From NCBI RefSeq assembly GCF_019320115.1, contig NC_089593.1, positions 36,527,835 through 36,591,834 of the forward strand: a stretch of DNA of 64,000 bases, given 5' to 3'. The notes beneath the pieces are model-generated. The model saw only the letters and a list, made by a program, of their open reading frames with translations. It searched no databases and was not told where the DNA came from. The stretch is from Miscanthus floridulus (Eukaryota; Streptophyta; Magnoliopsida; Poales; Poaceae). Positions 31,729 through 43,479 of this stretch are shown here, one piece after another; position 1 is the stretch's first letter, and each line of letters starts with the position of its first letter. The translations under genes were made by a program, and so were the position numbers.

Positions 31729-34243
31729 TGTCACACCCAATTTTAAGGATAAAATAGGATGCAAAATCTTATGTGCGCCCAGAGATCAGTCACACACATA
31801 AGCCAACAAATTAAGAATAGTATCATCACAAGTGTTTATTACATCATGAATAAGACAGAGTTATCACATAAATATAGCGAAACTATAACAAAAAGATCTC
31901 TCATGGAAGCTCCATTTTACAGGGACATCGACTGGTTGACCACAAGTCTAGAAGTCCTCAGAAAAACTATCATATCCATAGCCATCTGTTACCCATCTAG
32001 GATTTTTATCCAAATAATGAAAATAAACAAGCGTAAGTACAAGTCGTACTCAACAAGTGTAACATGGGGTTCATGAGGCTCAAAAGGCTTGACACAGGTT
32101 TAACAACAATCAGCTTTTAGTTGTCACAATTTTAGCTTAAGAGTAGCAACAAGTTGTTTCAATTCCCAAATGCGAAACACATGATCAATGTAAACATGAA
32201 TAATGAATAGCATAAACAGATAATTCTTAGTGTTCATCTATTTCGTAAGGGTTCCAAGGCTGCTCGTGACCGTGAGCATGACTGATATACCAGTTTTGCA
32301 CTCTACAGAGGTTGTACACTTTCACTGTGAGTCGTGATACCCATATGCCTGGATTAATTACTCCCAAAATACTTCCAAGGTGAGCAGGCTGGGGTCACTA
32401 TGAAGCCTTTCAAAGGTTTGTCTAATAAGTTAGGGCCATTAGATTCACTCGGCAAAAAGATATAGGAACCCCCCTATCAAATGGCACAAATCACTCACGG
32501 CTATACACATAAGAGTAGAGGCTGTCCTATACCCGATTCGTTAAGCCATTCTTACGCCAATAAAGGTAACCACTAACAAGCTAGAAAAGGTCCTCATACT
32601 AAGCTAAAGCTAGAGCCATGTAGCCCTCATAGCTGTATTGTAAGTCCTAGATGATCACTTACAGATAAGTCCTTAGGGAGAGGAATCTAAAGCATTTAGA
32701 AAGTAGCTAAACACTCCAACCCCCTGTCTCCAAGTTGCTATAAAGTCATATTTTAATGTTTATTGCATGTACCATTAGTCAGGTTACAAGATCATGGTTT
32801 AATTGAGCACTAGCAAAGCTACCCAATGCATATCCCGTAGGTGACAAGGTATAAGTTCAATTCTAGGGAATCCCTATCAAGGTGACACACGCAACATGAA
32901 TTTAAAGAATTAACATGAATAGGAAACAAGGATGGTCCCATGCTATACTTGCCTTGAGCACAATACTCCTGCTGATCCTGCTCATCAAAGTAATACCCTT
33001 GATCTCCTATGAATTGCTCACCGTCTATACTCGTTAATCATAGCAACATACAAGCATCCAGGAGCAATCATGCATTGCAAACAAAAGCTATAGATTAGAA
33101 CAGTACACCAACAACATAAAATCAAGATGAAAAGTTTGGAAAACGAATCTACGTCTCGCTACGAACACACAAACATGAAGATCACAAAAATCAGAGCTAA
33201 AATGAAGAAGTTATGAATTAAACAAGATTTCCTATAGTAAAATAATAGATTAAAGCTAACCTCAAATTTTAAAAGTTGAAAACCTACTTAACAGTAGTAT
33301 GAACATGTAGATTATGAAATTATGAACCTAACGCAACTCGAACAGATCAAATCGGAGTTAAAACGTAGATTTTATGTCTAAAACAAATCTAGTGGTAAAA
33401 CTGTAAATAACTGAAAACATATTTTCAATCAAACCGAACAAAAATACGCTTTCAGAAGAAGAAAACGGAATCTGAAAACATGCTAGGGACGGCGGGTTAA
33501 TACTAAAGTAATTATAAGGGATCTTATGCAAAATTCCAGAACGAAGGGGTAACTTGGATTTGGGACCGTTAGATTAGAATTGGACGGCCAAGATTGGATC
33601 TGGCGGGTGGAAAAAAAACGCTGCCGGCCAAAATAGGACCGGCGGCAGGTTAACGGCAGTGGCGCCATGGATGGCTCACCGGAGCTTTGGGTTCTCGATC
33701 TATGATGCTCGGTTCGACGAAAGAAGTCTGGGAGAGAGAGGAGGGAGTGGGGAACTCATCGGACCAAAGAGTAATGAGCGGGAAGCAATAGAAGCGCCTG
33801 ACCTGTGGGCCAGGGCGGTCAGCGGCCGGAGAGGACACGCGGGCATGGTGTCTGGTTGGGCCAGGAGCGCGTTGATGGGCCTTGCGGAGTGGGCGCAGGA
33901 ACAACCACGAGCAAGGCAGACCGACATGCTGGGTTCGGCCTGAGCGGGCGGGGGGGGGGGGGGGACCAAATGGCCAGCTAGGCCGAAAGGAGAAGGGAGG
34001 AAGAGAAATCCATTTTTACTTTTTCTAATTTTCCAAAGCAAATTCAAATCGATTTAGAATCTGACTTCAAACCAAGCAATACAAAATGATATGCAGCGAC
34101 ATGAATGCACATACATGATTGTGAACCTACATTTGATTTTAATTTAATAAAATTTATTATTTTTCTCTAACTCAAATTCCCACAAAATGCATAATTAATC
34201 ATTTTCACCTATTTAAAAAATATGCAAATTTTAGGGTGTTACA
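31729..34243 (-). repeat. 3' LTR of element 3
   Basis: 2515 bp, matched along its length by 40213-40674 plus 46556-48855. It lacks a block of about 172 bp present in the other LTR (about 48156-48328) that carries the TATA box. A run of G (near 33948-33963) is present in both. Plus-strand ORFs inside are compositional. Confidence 0.92.
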
Positions 34244-34262
34244 ATTCTACCCCCCTTAAAAT
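34244..34262 (-). promoter_or_regulatory. Polypurine tract of element 3
   Basis: TTTTAAGGGGGGTAGAAT on the minus strand, touching the TG of the 3' LTR. This purine run would prime plus-strand DNA synthesis. Confidence 0.75.
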
Positions 34263-34291
34263 AAATCTCATCCTCGAGATTCAGACGATGC

Positions 34292-35762
34292 TTACTCAAA
34301 TAACTTCAGGTATATTTTCCTCAAATCCTCTTCTCTTTCCCAAGTAGCCTCATTTTTGTATACTGATTCCACCGAACCTTACACATCTTTATAACTTGGC
34401 TCCTGGTAACTCTTTCTGCCGTCTCCAAAATCCTTACCGAAAACTCCTCATAAGTGAGATCTTCCTTAACTATAAGCTCTTCTAACGGTATCTGCTCCTC
34501 GGGTACACGCAAACACTTCTTTAGTTGAGACACATGGAACACATCGTGCACACCTGACAAATTCTTAGGCAATTCTAACTGATAAGCTACTTCACCACGT
34601 CTCTCTAAAATCTTAAAAAGTCCAATATACCTTGGTGCTAACTTTCCTTTCATGTTAAACCTTCTCACACTTCTCATAGGTGACACTTTCAAGTAAACAT
34701 AATCACCTACTTCGAAAACCAATTCTCTTCTCCTAGTGTCTGCATAACTCTTCTGTCGAGACTGAGCCACTCTCAAATTATCTCTGATCATCCTTACTTG
34801 CTCTTCTACGTCTCTTAAAACATCTGGTCCGAACACTTGTGTTTCTCCCATTTGATTCCAAAACAACAGGATTCTACACTTTTGTCCATACAAAGCTTCG
34901 AAAGGTGCATATTGAGACTCTTGTAATAACTGTTGTTATATGAGAACTCTGCATAAGGCAAACTCTTGTCCCAACTTGTACCATACTGCAACGCACAAGC
35001 TCTCAATATATCCTCTAATATCTGATTAATTCTCTCAGTTTGCCCATCTGTCTGAGGATGATATGTTGTACTAAAATTCAGCTTTGTTCCCAACGAACTA
35101 TGTACTTGCTGCCAAAAATAAGATGTAAATTGAGTACCTCGATCAGACACAATTTTCTTGGGAACTCCATGTAGACACACTATTCTTTCCATATATAATT
35201 AGGCTAACCTTAGTCCATTATAAGTAGTCTTGACTGGTATAAAGTGAGCAACTTTAGTTAACCAATCTACTACCGCCCATATTGAATCATAACCTCTCTG
35301 AGTACGTGGTAACCTAACTATAAAATCCATACCAACTTCTTCCCACTTCCACTCAGGTATCTTCATTGGTTGTAGCAATCCTGCAGGTCTTTGATGTTCA
35401 GCTTTGACTCTCTGACATGTGTCACACAAAGCAACATATTCAGCAACATCTCTCTTCAGTCCATACCACCAATACTTCTCTTTCAGATCTAAATACATCT
35501 TAGTACTCCTAGGATGAGTAGAGTAAGCAGACTCATGTGCCTCACAAAGAATTGCCTCTCGTATAGCCTTATCCTCAGGCACACATAGTCTTTTCCCAAA
35601 CCATAGAGTTCCATTGTCATCCATACGGAAACCTGGTGACTTACCAATCACTATGTTTTCCGCTATCTCTTTCAACTTCGCATTCTGTAACTGTCCCTTA
35701 CATATTTCTTGCTCTAGTTTAGGCTCCAACACCAACTCCACTGAATTAATGACAAAGCCCAA
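34292..35762 (-). pseudogene. pol: Integrase with C-terminal chromodomain, element 3
   Basis: Zinc domain near 35380-35540 (HESAYSTHPRSTKMY, CDTCQRVKAEHQRPAG). Core with GMDFIVRLPRTQRGYDSIW, a TAG at 35199-35201, then VSDRGTQFTSYFWQ and YHPQTDGQTERINQILED, which carries the catalytic Glu. After a frameshift near 34815-34893 comes GDYVYLKVSPM, the typical GPY/F-like domain. The end reads VRWNQYTK then, one base out of frame, EATWEREEDLRKIY, a group II-type chromodomain that in this lineage steers integration to heterochromatin. Stop TAA at 34292-34294. Confidence 0.9.
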
Positions 35763-36124
35763 ATTTAGTCAATCGAATTTAGCACATAATTCACTTGACA
35801 TCGGTGTCACTTGCACCTCATTGTCATAACTCTTCCTGCTAAGAGCATTGACAACAACATTCGCCTTTTCAGGATGATAGTGTACCTCTAGATCATAATC
35901 TTTGATCAACTCTAACCATCGATGCTGTCTCATATTCAGATCTGTCTGAGTAAAATATACTTTAGACTCTTATGATCAGTATAGATGTCACTCTTATGCC
36001 CAATAAGATAGTGCCTCCAAATCTTCAGAGCATGAACCACTGCTGCTAACTGCAAGTCATGAGTAGGATAATTTAACTCATGCTTTCTCAACTATCGGGA
36101 TGGATAAGCCACTACTCTGCCTTC
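35763..36124 (-). pseudogene. pol: RNase H domain of element 3
   Basis: Broken by stops and a frameshift. Recognisable pieces are the start next to the RT end ([15 protein letters not shown], just upstream at 36125), [39 protein letters not shown] and the closing KANVVVNALSRK. The third acidic motif (YTDHKSL) is kept. Confidence 0.8.
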
Positions 36125-37199
36125 TTAAATAAGAACACATCCAAGACCTTGACGAGATGCATCACAATAGATCGAAAAACTCTTGTTCAAATCTGGCAAA
36201 ACCAATACTGGGGCTGTAGTCAATCTCTTCTTCAATTCTTCAAAGTTAGCCTGGCACTTCTCGGACCACACAAACTTAGCATTTTTCTCCAATAGAGCTG
36301 TCATAGGCTTGGCAAGTTTAGAGAAACCTTCTATGAACCTTCTATAGTATCCAGCTAATCCCAAGAAACTATGAATCTCTCCCACATCGGTTGGTGGTTT
36401 CAAATTCAATATATCTTTCACCTTGCTTGGATCTACTACAATTCCACCATTAGAGACAACATGGCCTAGGAAAGAAACTTCCTTCAACCAGAATTCACAC
36501 TTGCTTCGCTTAGCATACAACTTGTGTTCTCTGAGCTTTTGTAGGACCAACCTTAGATGTTCAACATGCTCTTCTTTTGTTTTGGATAATGCCAATATAT
36601 CATCGATAAATACCACCACAAACTTATCCAAAAACTCCATGAATACCTTATTCATCAAGTACATAAAGTAGACAGGTGCATTGGTCAAATGAAAGGACAT
36701 AACAATGTACTCGTACAAACCATACCTCATAGTAAAAGCTGTCTTGGGTATGTCTGTGGCTCGAATCTTCAACTGATGATAGCCAGAACGAAGATCAATC
36801 TTAGAGAAAACACAAGCACCTCTCAATTGATCAAACAAATCATCAATTATAGGTAATGGGTACTTGTTCTTGATAGTAACCTCATTGAGTGACCGATAAT
36901 CAACACACATCCTCTGAGTACCATCCTTCTTGTCAACAAATAAAACCGGTGCTCCCCAAGGTGATGAACTAGGATGCATAAAACCTTTCTCCTGTAACTC
37001 CTTAATTGGTTTCTTAAGTTCCTCTAGTTCATTAACCCCCATTCTATATGGATGCTTAGCTATAGGTGCAGTTCTAGGTAATAATTCAATAATAAACTCA
37101 ATGTCACGGTCAGGTGGCATACCTGGCAAGTCATCGGGGAACACATCTAGAAACTCATCTACCACTGGGTCCTCCTTGTTGACGCTATCATCAAGCTAG
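36125..37199 (-). pseudogene. pol: Reverse transcriptase of element 3
   Basis: One open frame, 36125-37165. Motifs: [68 protein letters not shown] (usually a Gly-Leu context), catalytic [10 protein letters not shown] with both Asp, then [11 protein letters not shown] and [17 protein letters not shown]. The open frame starts at [20 protein letters not shown], a standard pre-RT motif. Surrounding domains have stops, so RT is the best-kept part of this element. Confidence 0.92.
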
Positions 37200-37383
37200 T
37201 TCACTATAGCTGTTGGTTGTGCTCGTATTACAACATCAACACTGATCCTTTCCCCATTCAGTGTGGTCACAACAACTACCTTCTCCTTACACTAAATCAC
37301 TGCTTGTTGTTGCATCATCTAGTCCATACCTAGAATCACATCAATACCAGATGCTCTCAACACAATGGGGCTCACTTTAAACT

Positions 37384-37660
37384 CTACCCCCTTAAGAATA
37401 GACTAGTCGGAAGGCAACGGTAGGAAACTTGCATACTACCTCCTGGTGAGTTTACCAATATGGGATTTTGCATGGCACATAATGGTATGCTATGGTTTCT
37501 AACAAATGCTTGTGATATGAATGAATACGAAGCTCCAGAATCAAAAAGAATAGTGGCAGGGGTTGAGTTGACATTGAATGTACCGAGCATGACTTCTGGT
37601 TCCGCAAGCGCCATCTCGGTAGACACATGGTTCACCTTTCCTGTGTTGGGTGCTGGCTTC
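37384..37660 (-). pseudogene. pol: Aspartic protease of element 3
   Basis: Catalytic motif ATILFDSGASYSFISQAFV near 37520-37560 (D-S-G). The frame 37384-37635 is open, preceded by the gag end. A TAG and further stops separate it from RT between 37200 and 37384. Confidence 0.82.
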
Positions 37661-38687
37661 TGCGGCCTTCCCTTCTGATTACTCTGCTAACCCTAGGGTG
37701 TCTGTTGATTCTGCTTCCTAGGGCAATGGTTAGCATAATGCCTAACTTCTCCACAGCGATAGCATATGTTGGGAGTACTAGGTGCACTGGTCTTCATGGG
37801 AGTGTTGTTGGGTGTACCCTATCATGGTGTCTGCTGACCACTCTACTGCTAAGGATGTTGATTACCAATCTGTTGTTGGTTCGGGTTGTGATTCCATTGA
37901 TTGGGTGGTCCCTGGTACCTCTGCTAGAAACCTTGCAGAGGATTAGTACGCAGACGAGTATTGCTTCTAGAGGCCTGTCCCTGAAGCCTCCTCTTCTTGG
38001 CCTCCATCTCCTTGCGCTTGTTGTTAATAACAATAGCGCGATTCACCTGTGTCTGAAAATTAGGGTAGGTATTGGACATAAGCTGGAGTTACAGACCATC
38101 ATACAGACCCTTGAGAAAGCAACATTGCCTGTTAGCATCATCAGCAAACTCATTCGGAGCATAACGTGACAGCTGGGCAAACTTGTCATGATACTCCGCA
38201 ATGGACATGGATCCCTGCTTAAGAGCTTTGAATTCCTCCTGCTTCAGCTCTATCAATCCTTCAGGTATATGGTAGAATCTGAAATTCTCTCTAAATTCCT
38301 ACCAGGTGATAGGAGGAGCATTGGCGGAACGTCCATACTCGAATGTCTCCCACCAGTCTTGGGCTTCTCCCTAAAGTTGTCCTGACGCATACAACACCTT
38401 TTGCTGGTCATCGCACTGCGCTATGTTGAGTTGCTTTTTCACTGCACAAACCAATCATCTGCTTTCAATGGATCAGTAGCATGAGAAAACACTAGGGGAT
38501 GGGCCTTCAAGAATTCACTGCGCTTGTCACGTGGTGCTCCACCAACTGGATGATTCTGCTGATTCTGCATCAGAGCTTGTATAATCTGTGTCTGTGCTGC
38601 CAAGAGTTGCTCAATAGTCGGTGGTGGTGGTGGTGGTGGATGTGGGGGAACACCTCCATGACCTCGGCCTCTTCCTCTTCCAGACAT
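37661..38687 (-). pseudogene. gag: gag of element 3
   Basis: Begins at ATG 38685-38687 with an Arg/Gly and poly-Pro N-terminus (MSGRGRGRGHGG). The capsid core follows in another frame with several stops: WWETFEYGRSANAPPITW, FRFYHIPEGLIELKQEEFK, MSIAEYHDKFAQLSRYAP. A CCHC zinc knuckle, CYRCGEVRHYANHC, lies at about 37725-37770 and would bind element RNA. At least six stops, so dead. Confidence 0.85.
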
Positions 38688-39347
38688 CTGCTATTTAACA
38701 CAAATATTCAAAATTTAAAAATTTCCATGTTAGAATAGATTCTGAAAATTTTCTGGACGAGTCTCAACATCAGTAGCTTGGTAAAACAGTCATATCTCGA
38801 GTTCCATAAATCCAAATGTTGCGTACTTTATATGGTTACAAAGCTTAAGAAATTATCTACAACTTTTATTCAGACCACATTCCCAGATTCTGTCGTTAGA
38901 TTATTCCAAAATAGGATACAACCAAAACTGTTTCTAGATTCCAGATTGTGCAGAAACTTTATCTTGAAACAGCGATATCTCACAAACCAGATCATATATA
39001 GGGGTAATTCCAGAGGAATTGGAAAGATACTTAAGTCTAGTTATTCTCATAAATGTTTTATAATTTTTGGTTGAGTAGATTTTAATTGGCTTTGAGATAA
39101 GGGAAGACTGCTCCGAAAAACAGATCCCGGAGAACATGATGTACCAAACCCAAATATTTATTTATTGACCCAAGCTTTAATATTCTTAACTATGAAACTT
39201 GCGGACATGCCCACAAATTTTCAGCATTCATTACAAAAATTCAACTCACACATAAACATAATAACAAATCAAATAGGCACACCAATGTTCACACCACACT
39301 TCTAGACTCATCTTAACTCAACTTGACCCGTGCTACTAACGTCTTTA

Positions 39348-39953
39348 TTACATAAGGGACTCTAAACTCTTATGGTGACGAACTCTGGGTAGCTTCTCAT
39401 AGATCTTGGGCATCTTGAGCTGGGTCCTATACTCATCAAGCTGCCTTGCAACCCGTTTGCGAGCCTTCTTTTCCTTTTCCAATTCTTCCTTAAGGACATC
39501 ATTCTTCTGGAGTATCTCCCTAGCAAAACGGACTATCACCTTTGTAGTCATATCAAGACCTTGAGGCTCCATCATCTCCCATCCTTCTTTTTCAGGGTCA
39601 CAACAAGGAAGAAACCTAAATGGATCTTCCTTCATTTTCTCAAATCGTCGGGCACGGTATATCATACAAGCTTCATAGGCTGCATCCTCCAAACTTTCCT
39701 CCATAGTGGCATGACTCACCAGGTGAGTGTGACTGGTTTCCACCCTACGAGCCTTCCTAGATTCATTCCAACTAGTGACAAACAAGTCTATCTTCCAATA
39801 TGTAGCTTCATGGGGGTGCTGGTACTCGGTGCAATGATATTGCACATAGGGACACAAGTTGGGGTAGTAGCATACAAGCACTGTCATGAGTAGGGAATGG
39901 AAGTAGGCCGTGTCATCCCCATGCTTGAAATAGAACTCCTTGGTCCACCCCAC
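39348..39953 (-). CDS. Extra ORF between 5' LTR and gag of element 3 (orf0-like)
   Basis: 201-residue open frame, MGWTKEFYFKHGDDTAYFHS at the N-terminus, with a likely helical charged C-terminus (ILQKNDVLKEELEKEKKARK). It lies 660 bases upstream of gag on the coding strand and 260 bases inside the PBS. Known: some rice gypsy elements (RIRE3/RIRE8 type) have an additional ORF upstream of gag, called orf0; placement matches. Function unknown. The true start may be a few codons earlier, at ATG 40030 in a neighbouring frame, which would require a frameshift. Intact while gag is full of stops. Confidence 0.6.
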   Translation of the reverse strand: MGWTKEFYFKHGDDTAYFHSLLMTVLVCYYPNLCPYVQYHCTEYQHPHEATYWKIDLFVTSWNESRKARRVETSHTHLVSHATMEESLEDAAYEACMIYRARRFEKMKEDPFRFLPCCDPEKEGWEMMEPQGLDMTTKVIVRFAREILQKNDVLKEELEKEKKARKRVARQLDEYRTQLKMPKIYEKLPRVRHHKSLESLM

Positions 39954-40194
39954 ACCTGGGGATGATTTCCTTCAGTGAAGCATGGTCCTCTATAGCTAAT
40001 GTGGACGGTCTTGTTGGAACGAGGCATCTATAGAATCAGATTTAGTTAGAATAGAAGCAAAATTTTCATAACAGAGTGAGGCAAAAGAAGCATAAAACTT
40101 GCAAATAACAAGGGTGAGATACAAAGCATGAAATGAGTGAAGCAAAAGAAGCTAAAATGACCATTGCTAACTAGGCTTGCGTCCTACAGTCAAC

Positions 40195-40210
40195 ACAACT
40201 TTGATACCAA
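40195..40210 (-). promoter_or_regulatory. Primer-binding site of element 3
   Basis: TTGGTATCAAAGTTGTG on the minus strand, 3 bases after the LTR end. TGGTATCAAAG differs by one base from the usual initiator Met site TGGTATCAGAGC. Confidence 0.8.
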
Positions 40211-40674
40211 TCTGTCACACCCAATTTTAAGGATAAAATAGGATACAAAATCTTATGTGCGCCCAGAGATCAGTCACACACATAAGCCGACAAATTAAGA
40301 ATAGTATCATCACAAGTGTTTATTACATCACGAATAAGATAGAGTTATCACATAAATGTAGCGAAAGTATAACAAAAAGATCTCTCGTGGAAGCTCCATT
40401 TCACAGGGACATCGACTGGTTGACCACAAGTCTAGAAGTCCTCAGAAAAATCATCATACCCATAGCCATCTGTTACCCATCCAGGATTTTTATCCAAATA
40501 ATGAAAATAAAGAAGCGTAAGTACATGTCATACTCAACAAGTGTAACATGGGGTTCATGAGGCTCAAAAGGCTTGGCACTAGTTTAACAACAATAAGCTT
40601 TTAGTTGTCACAATTTTAGCTTAAGAGTCGCAACAAGTTGTTTCAATTCCCAAATGCGAAACACATGATCAATG

Positions 40675-41800
40675 TGTCGGGTACCATAAAAAGGGGTACC
40701 CAGAGCGTACACCAAAAGGGTCACTTAAATCCCATCAACAAAGCTAGAAGGTAAGCCATGGGTTCACCACCAGCCCCGACCAAGCCTGCCAGCTCTTCGC
40801 CTCGCCTCAGGCCTCGCACGGGAGGTCTCGGCGCCCTAACGCAATCTCCGCCTCGCGCGAGGCCTCTCACAGGAAGCCTCGGCAAGGAGCCCAATCTTTG
40901 TCTCGCCCGAGGCCCCGTGCGTACAGCCTCGAATGAGACAGCTATTCTCCGTATCGCTCAAGGCTGGCTTGTCAATAACCCGTTGCTCCCGCCTCGACCG
41001 GTCTTTCCGACAGCATGTCATGTCCCATTAATGCATCAACCACTCCCGCAATCTTAGCTGGGCGATGGCTCGACACCGCGGAGCGGCCGACAAGACAAGG
41101 AGTCACATCAACGCCATACTGGCTGGGATAAGGCGCGGCGGGGATTACTGGCCACTGTGTTCTAGCGCTGTGCCCACGATCGGCGCCTGAACTGCACTGT
41201 GCCCTGTAACCCCCGCCCCGAGGACAACACAGCATGGGAAGTCTGGTCCGGGTCATCATCGCCTCCGAACTAGGGTACCAGATTGACCGCTCCCTCTGGG
41301 CCTCGTCACTCTACGTTAGGGTCTTGGCTATCTCAGGATTCACGTCTATCGAGACCCCCCACCGTGGTTCGGCCTCGGCACCAACCGAGCCTCGACCTCA
41401 CGCGCAGTCAATCCACAGTGACCCGCACGCTGACCGCTGCGCCCGCTCAGAGGCAGCCCTAGAGCTCCCATGAAGCACAGGATCGGATGTGACTAGCACG
41501 TTGCCCCAGCGCTCCAAGGACGGACCGCTCCGACGACCATACCACCACAGGAATAGGCTACAGGGCTTGGACACGCCGCCTCTATTCACATGACGTCGTA
41601 TAGTTAGCACATGTACTACCCTTGTCCTCCCTTCAAACTATAAAAGGAAAGGACTTGGGCCATTTCTAAGGGGGGAGGGGCACCCACTAAAGCAACATTC
41701 TATAACACGCACACTTCCCTGCCACCTGAGAGCAACGTCTTAGGTGGTCCACATCACTCCACGCCGAGACCTGGGACTAGCTCCCTCTCTCACCCAGCTT
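40675..41800 (+). repeat. Left LTR of element 4, 3'-truncated
   Basis: Matches 45247-46370 and then stops after CACCCAGCTT. The last roughly 180 bp of the LTR and the primer-binding site are missing. Promoter element CTATAAAAGG near 41638 is kept. Confidence 0.9.
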
Positions 41801-42402
41801 GAAGTACGGCATCCCGAGGGAGGATTAGCCCAAGCTGCAGCCGCTTCTAGAGGGGCTGGAGAGGCTACGGGGCCGTGGCCTTACCGCGGCTGTGGTCGTG
41901 GCTGCCTTCCACCATCGGATGGTGCTACCGCTGATGGCTCGGCGGCGGCGGCTGTTCAAGATGAGGCCGGGTGAGCCCAATGAGGGCATCCGGATGTCCT
42001 CCTCCACCCTTTCCTATGAGGAAATTCTTCGTCGGGTGGGGGAAACGGAGGAGGCTCAGGGGCTATAGCGGCGCATGACTTACCAACGAGAGGAACCCCC
42101 GCGACGGGCGCATCGTGATGGGGGTCAAGTTGCTGCCCCTCAGCTTCGCCTCCACCATCTCCCCCACCCGACGAAGAATTTCCTCATCGGAAAGGGCGGA
42201 GGAGGACATCCAGATGCCCTCATTGGGCTCACCTGGCCTCATCTCGAACAACCGCCGCCGCCGAGCCATCAGCGGCAGCACCCTCCAGTGGTGGAAGGCA
42301 GCCATGACCACAGCCGCGGTAAGGCCACGGCCCCGTAGCCTCTCCAGACCCTCCAGAAGCGGCTGTAGCTTGGGCTGATCCTCCCTCGGGACGCCGTACT
42401 TC
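41801..42402. repeat. Large inverted duplication inside element 4
   Basis: Left arm about 41801-42058, loop about 42059-42133, right arm about 42134-42402. The arms are reverse complements at roughly 90 percent by eye, for example GAAGTACGGC at 41801 against GCCGTACTTC at 42393-42402. The right arm is the native end of the antisense ORF; the left arm is an extra inverted copy fused to the truncated LTR. Confidence 0.88.
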
Positions 42403-43001
42403 CACCTCTCCAGGCAGCTCCCCACAATCTGCCCAGTGTAGGGGGGAAGTCCTCCATCGTCATTGCGAAGATAGAACCAGCTCGTGTACCATCGACGATT
42501 GGATGACGCGAGCTAGGCCAGGATGTAGAGGTGCTGGCGGTCCTGGCGCACTTGGAGAGTGCAGCCACCGGCCCTCGTCGCTTTCCTCATGCCCAACGTG
42601 CCCATCGGCTTAGTGGTATGCCCTGCCCAGAAGAGGTGGAGCCACAACTCCCAATGGGGAGCAATCCCCAAGTACCCCTCGCAGACAGCGACGAAGATGG
42701 CCGCCTGTGCGATGGAGTTGGGGTTGAAGTTGTGGAGCTCCACGCCATAGTAGTGCGAGAGCACCCACATGAACCGATCCGCCGGGACACCGAGGCCACG
42801 CTCGTGAAAGGAGATGAAGCTCATGACATAATCGTCGTGAGGCCTTGGCTCCGGCTCGCCGTACAGAGCGATCCACTCTAGCCTGTTGGGGTCCATCACC
42901 GGACGAAGAAGTCCACCATCGACGAGCGACTGAAGCATCTCTGCGGTGATGTCAGATGGATCCCAAGGGTCCGCCTCGATGACAACGATGTCGCCGGCCA
43001 T
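42063..43001 (-). pseudogene. Antisense ORF of element 4 (PF04195-like)
   Basis: One frame from ATG 42999-43001 (MAGDIVVIEADPWDPSD) with a single TAG near 42513, ending at 42063. Family block: SFISFHERGLGVPADRF, ELHNFNPNSIAQAAIFVAV and YTSWFYLRNDDG, matching element 1 (WFYIREEP). The end (LSDEEILRRVGEM) matches the DEEVLERL end of element 2. Function unknown. The 3' part is duplicated in inverted orientation at 41801-42058. It is the only coding region left in this element. Downstream coiled-coil exons, seen in elements 1 and 2, are absent. Confidence 0.78.
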
Positions 43002-43036
43002 GGATGCGGTGGAGGAATCAAATGTGGCAGTGAGTT

Positions 43037-43067
<31 letters not shown>

Positions 43068-43479
43068 CTCCCTGGCTTGCTCTTCTCCCTTCTTCTTCCC
43101 GGCACCCGCTACTCTAGCGATGGCTCAATGGAGGCAGAGCTAACGCAGGCAAGGCAAGGTGAGGAGGGGCGAGGCTCTTTCAGTATTTATGCAGGGTGAA
43201 GGCGAAACGGATAGGCGATGAAATCGGGGAAGTTTCCCCTGGATCTGGCGCGGTTAACCCCAATCCGATTTTACCACCCACGCGCCCACCTTTTTCTCAT
43301 TAATTGCGGGAATAGTTATGTCCCATCCACCACGTCATGCCCGACCACTACGGTAGCAGGCGTCGTTCCGCCTCCCCAGAAAACTGCCTCAAAAGGTGCG
43401 CTAGCCATTGCCGAGCCAATGGGGAAGATATTCCCCCCGCCCCATTCCTTTCAGATGAAGGAACCAGGCTCTGAGCCTA

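Noticed and set aside
33659..33943. 94-residue plus-strand ORF in the LTR of element 3, and its relatives at 48240-48730
   Set aside because: Lies inside an LTR, is not conserved in frame between the two LTRs, and contains a poly-G tract.
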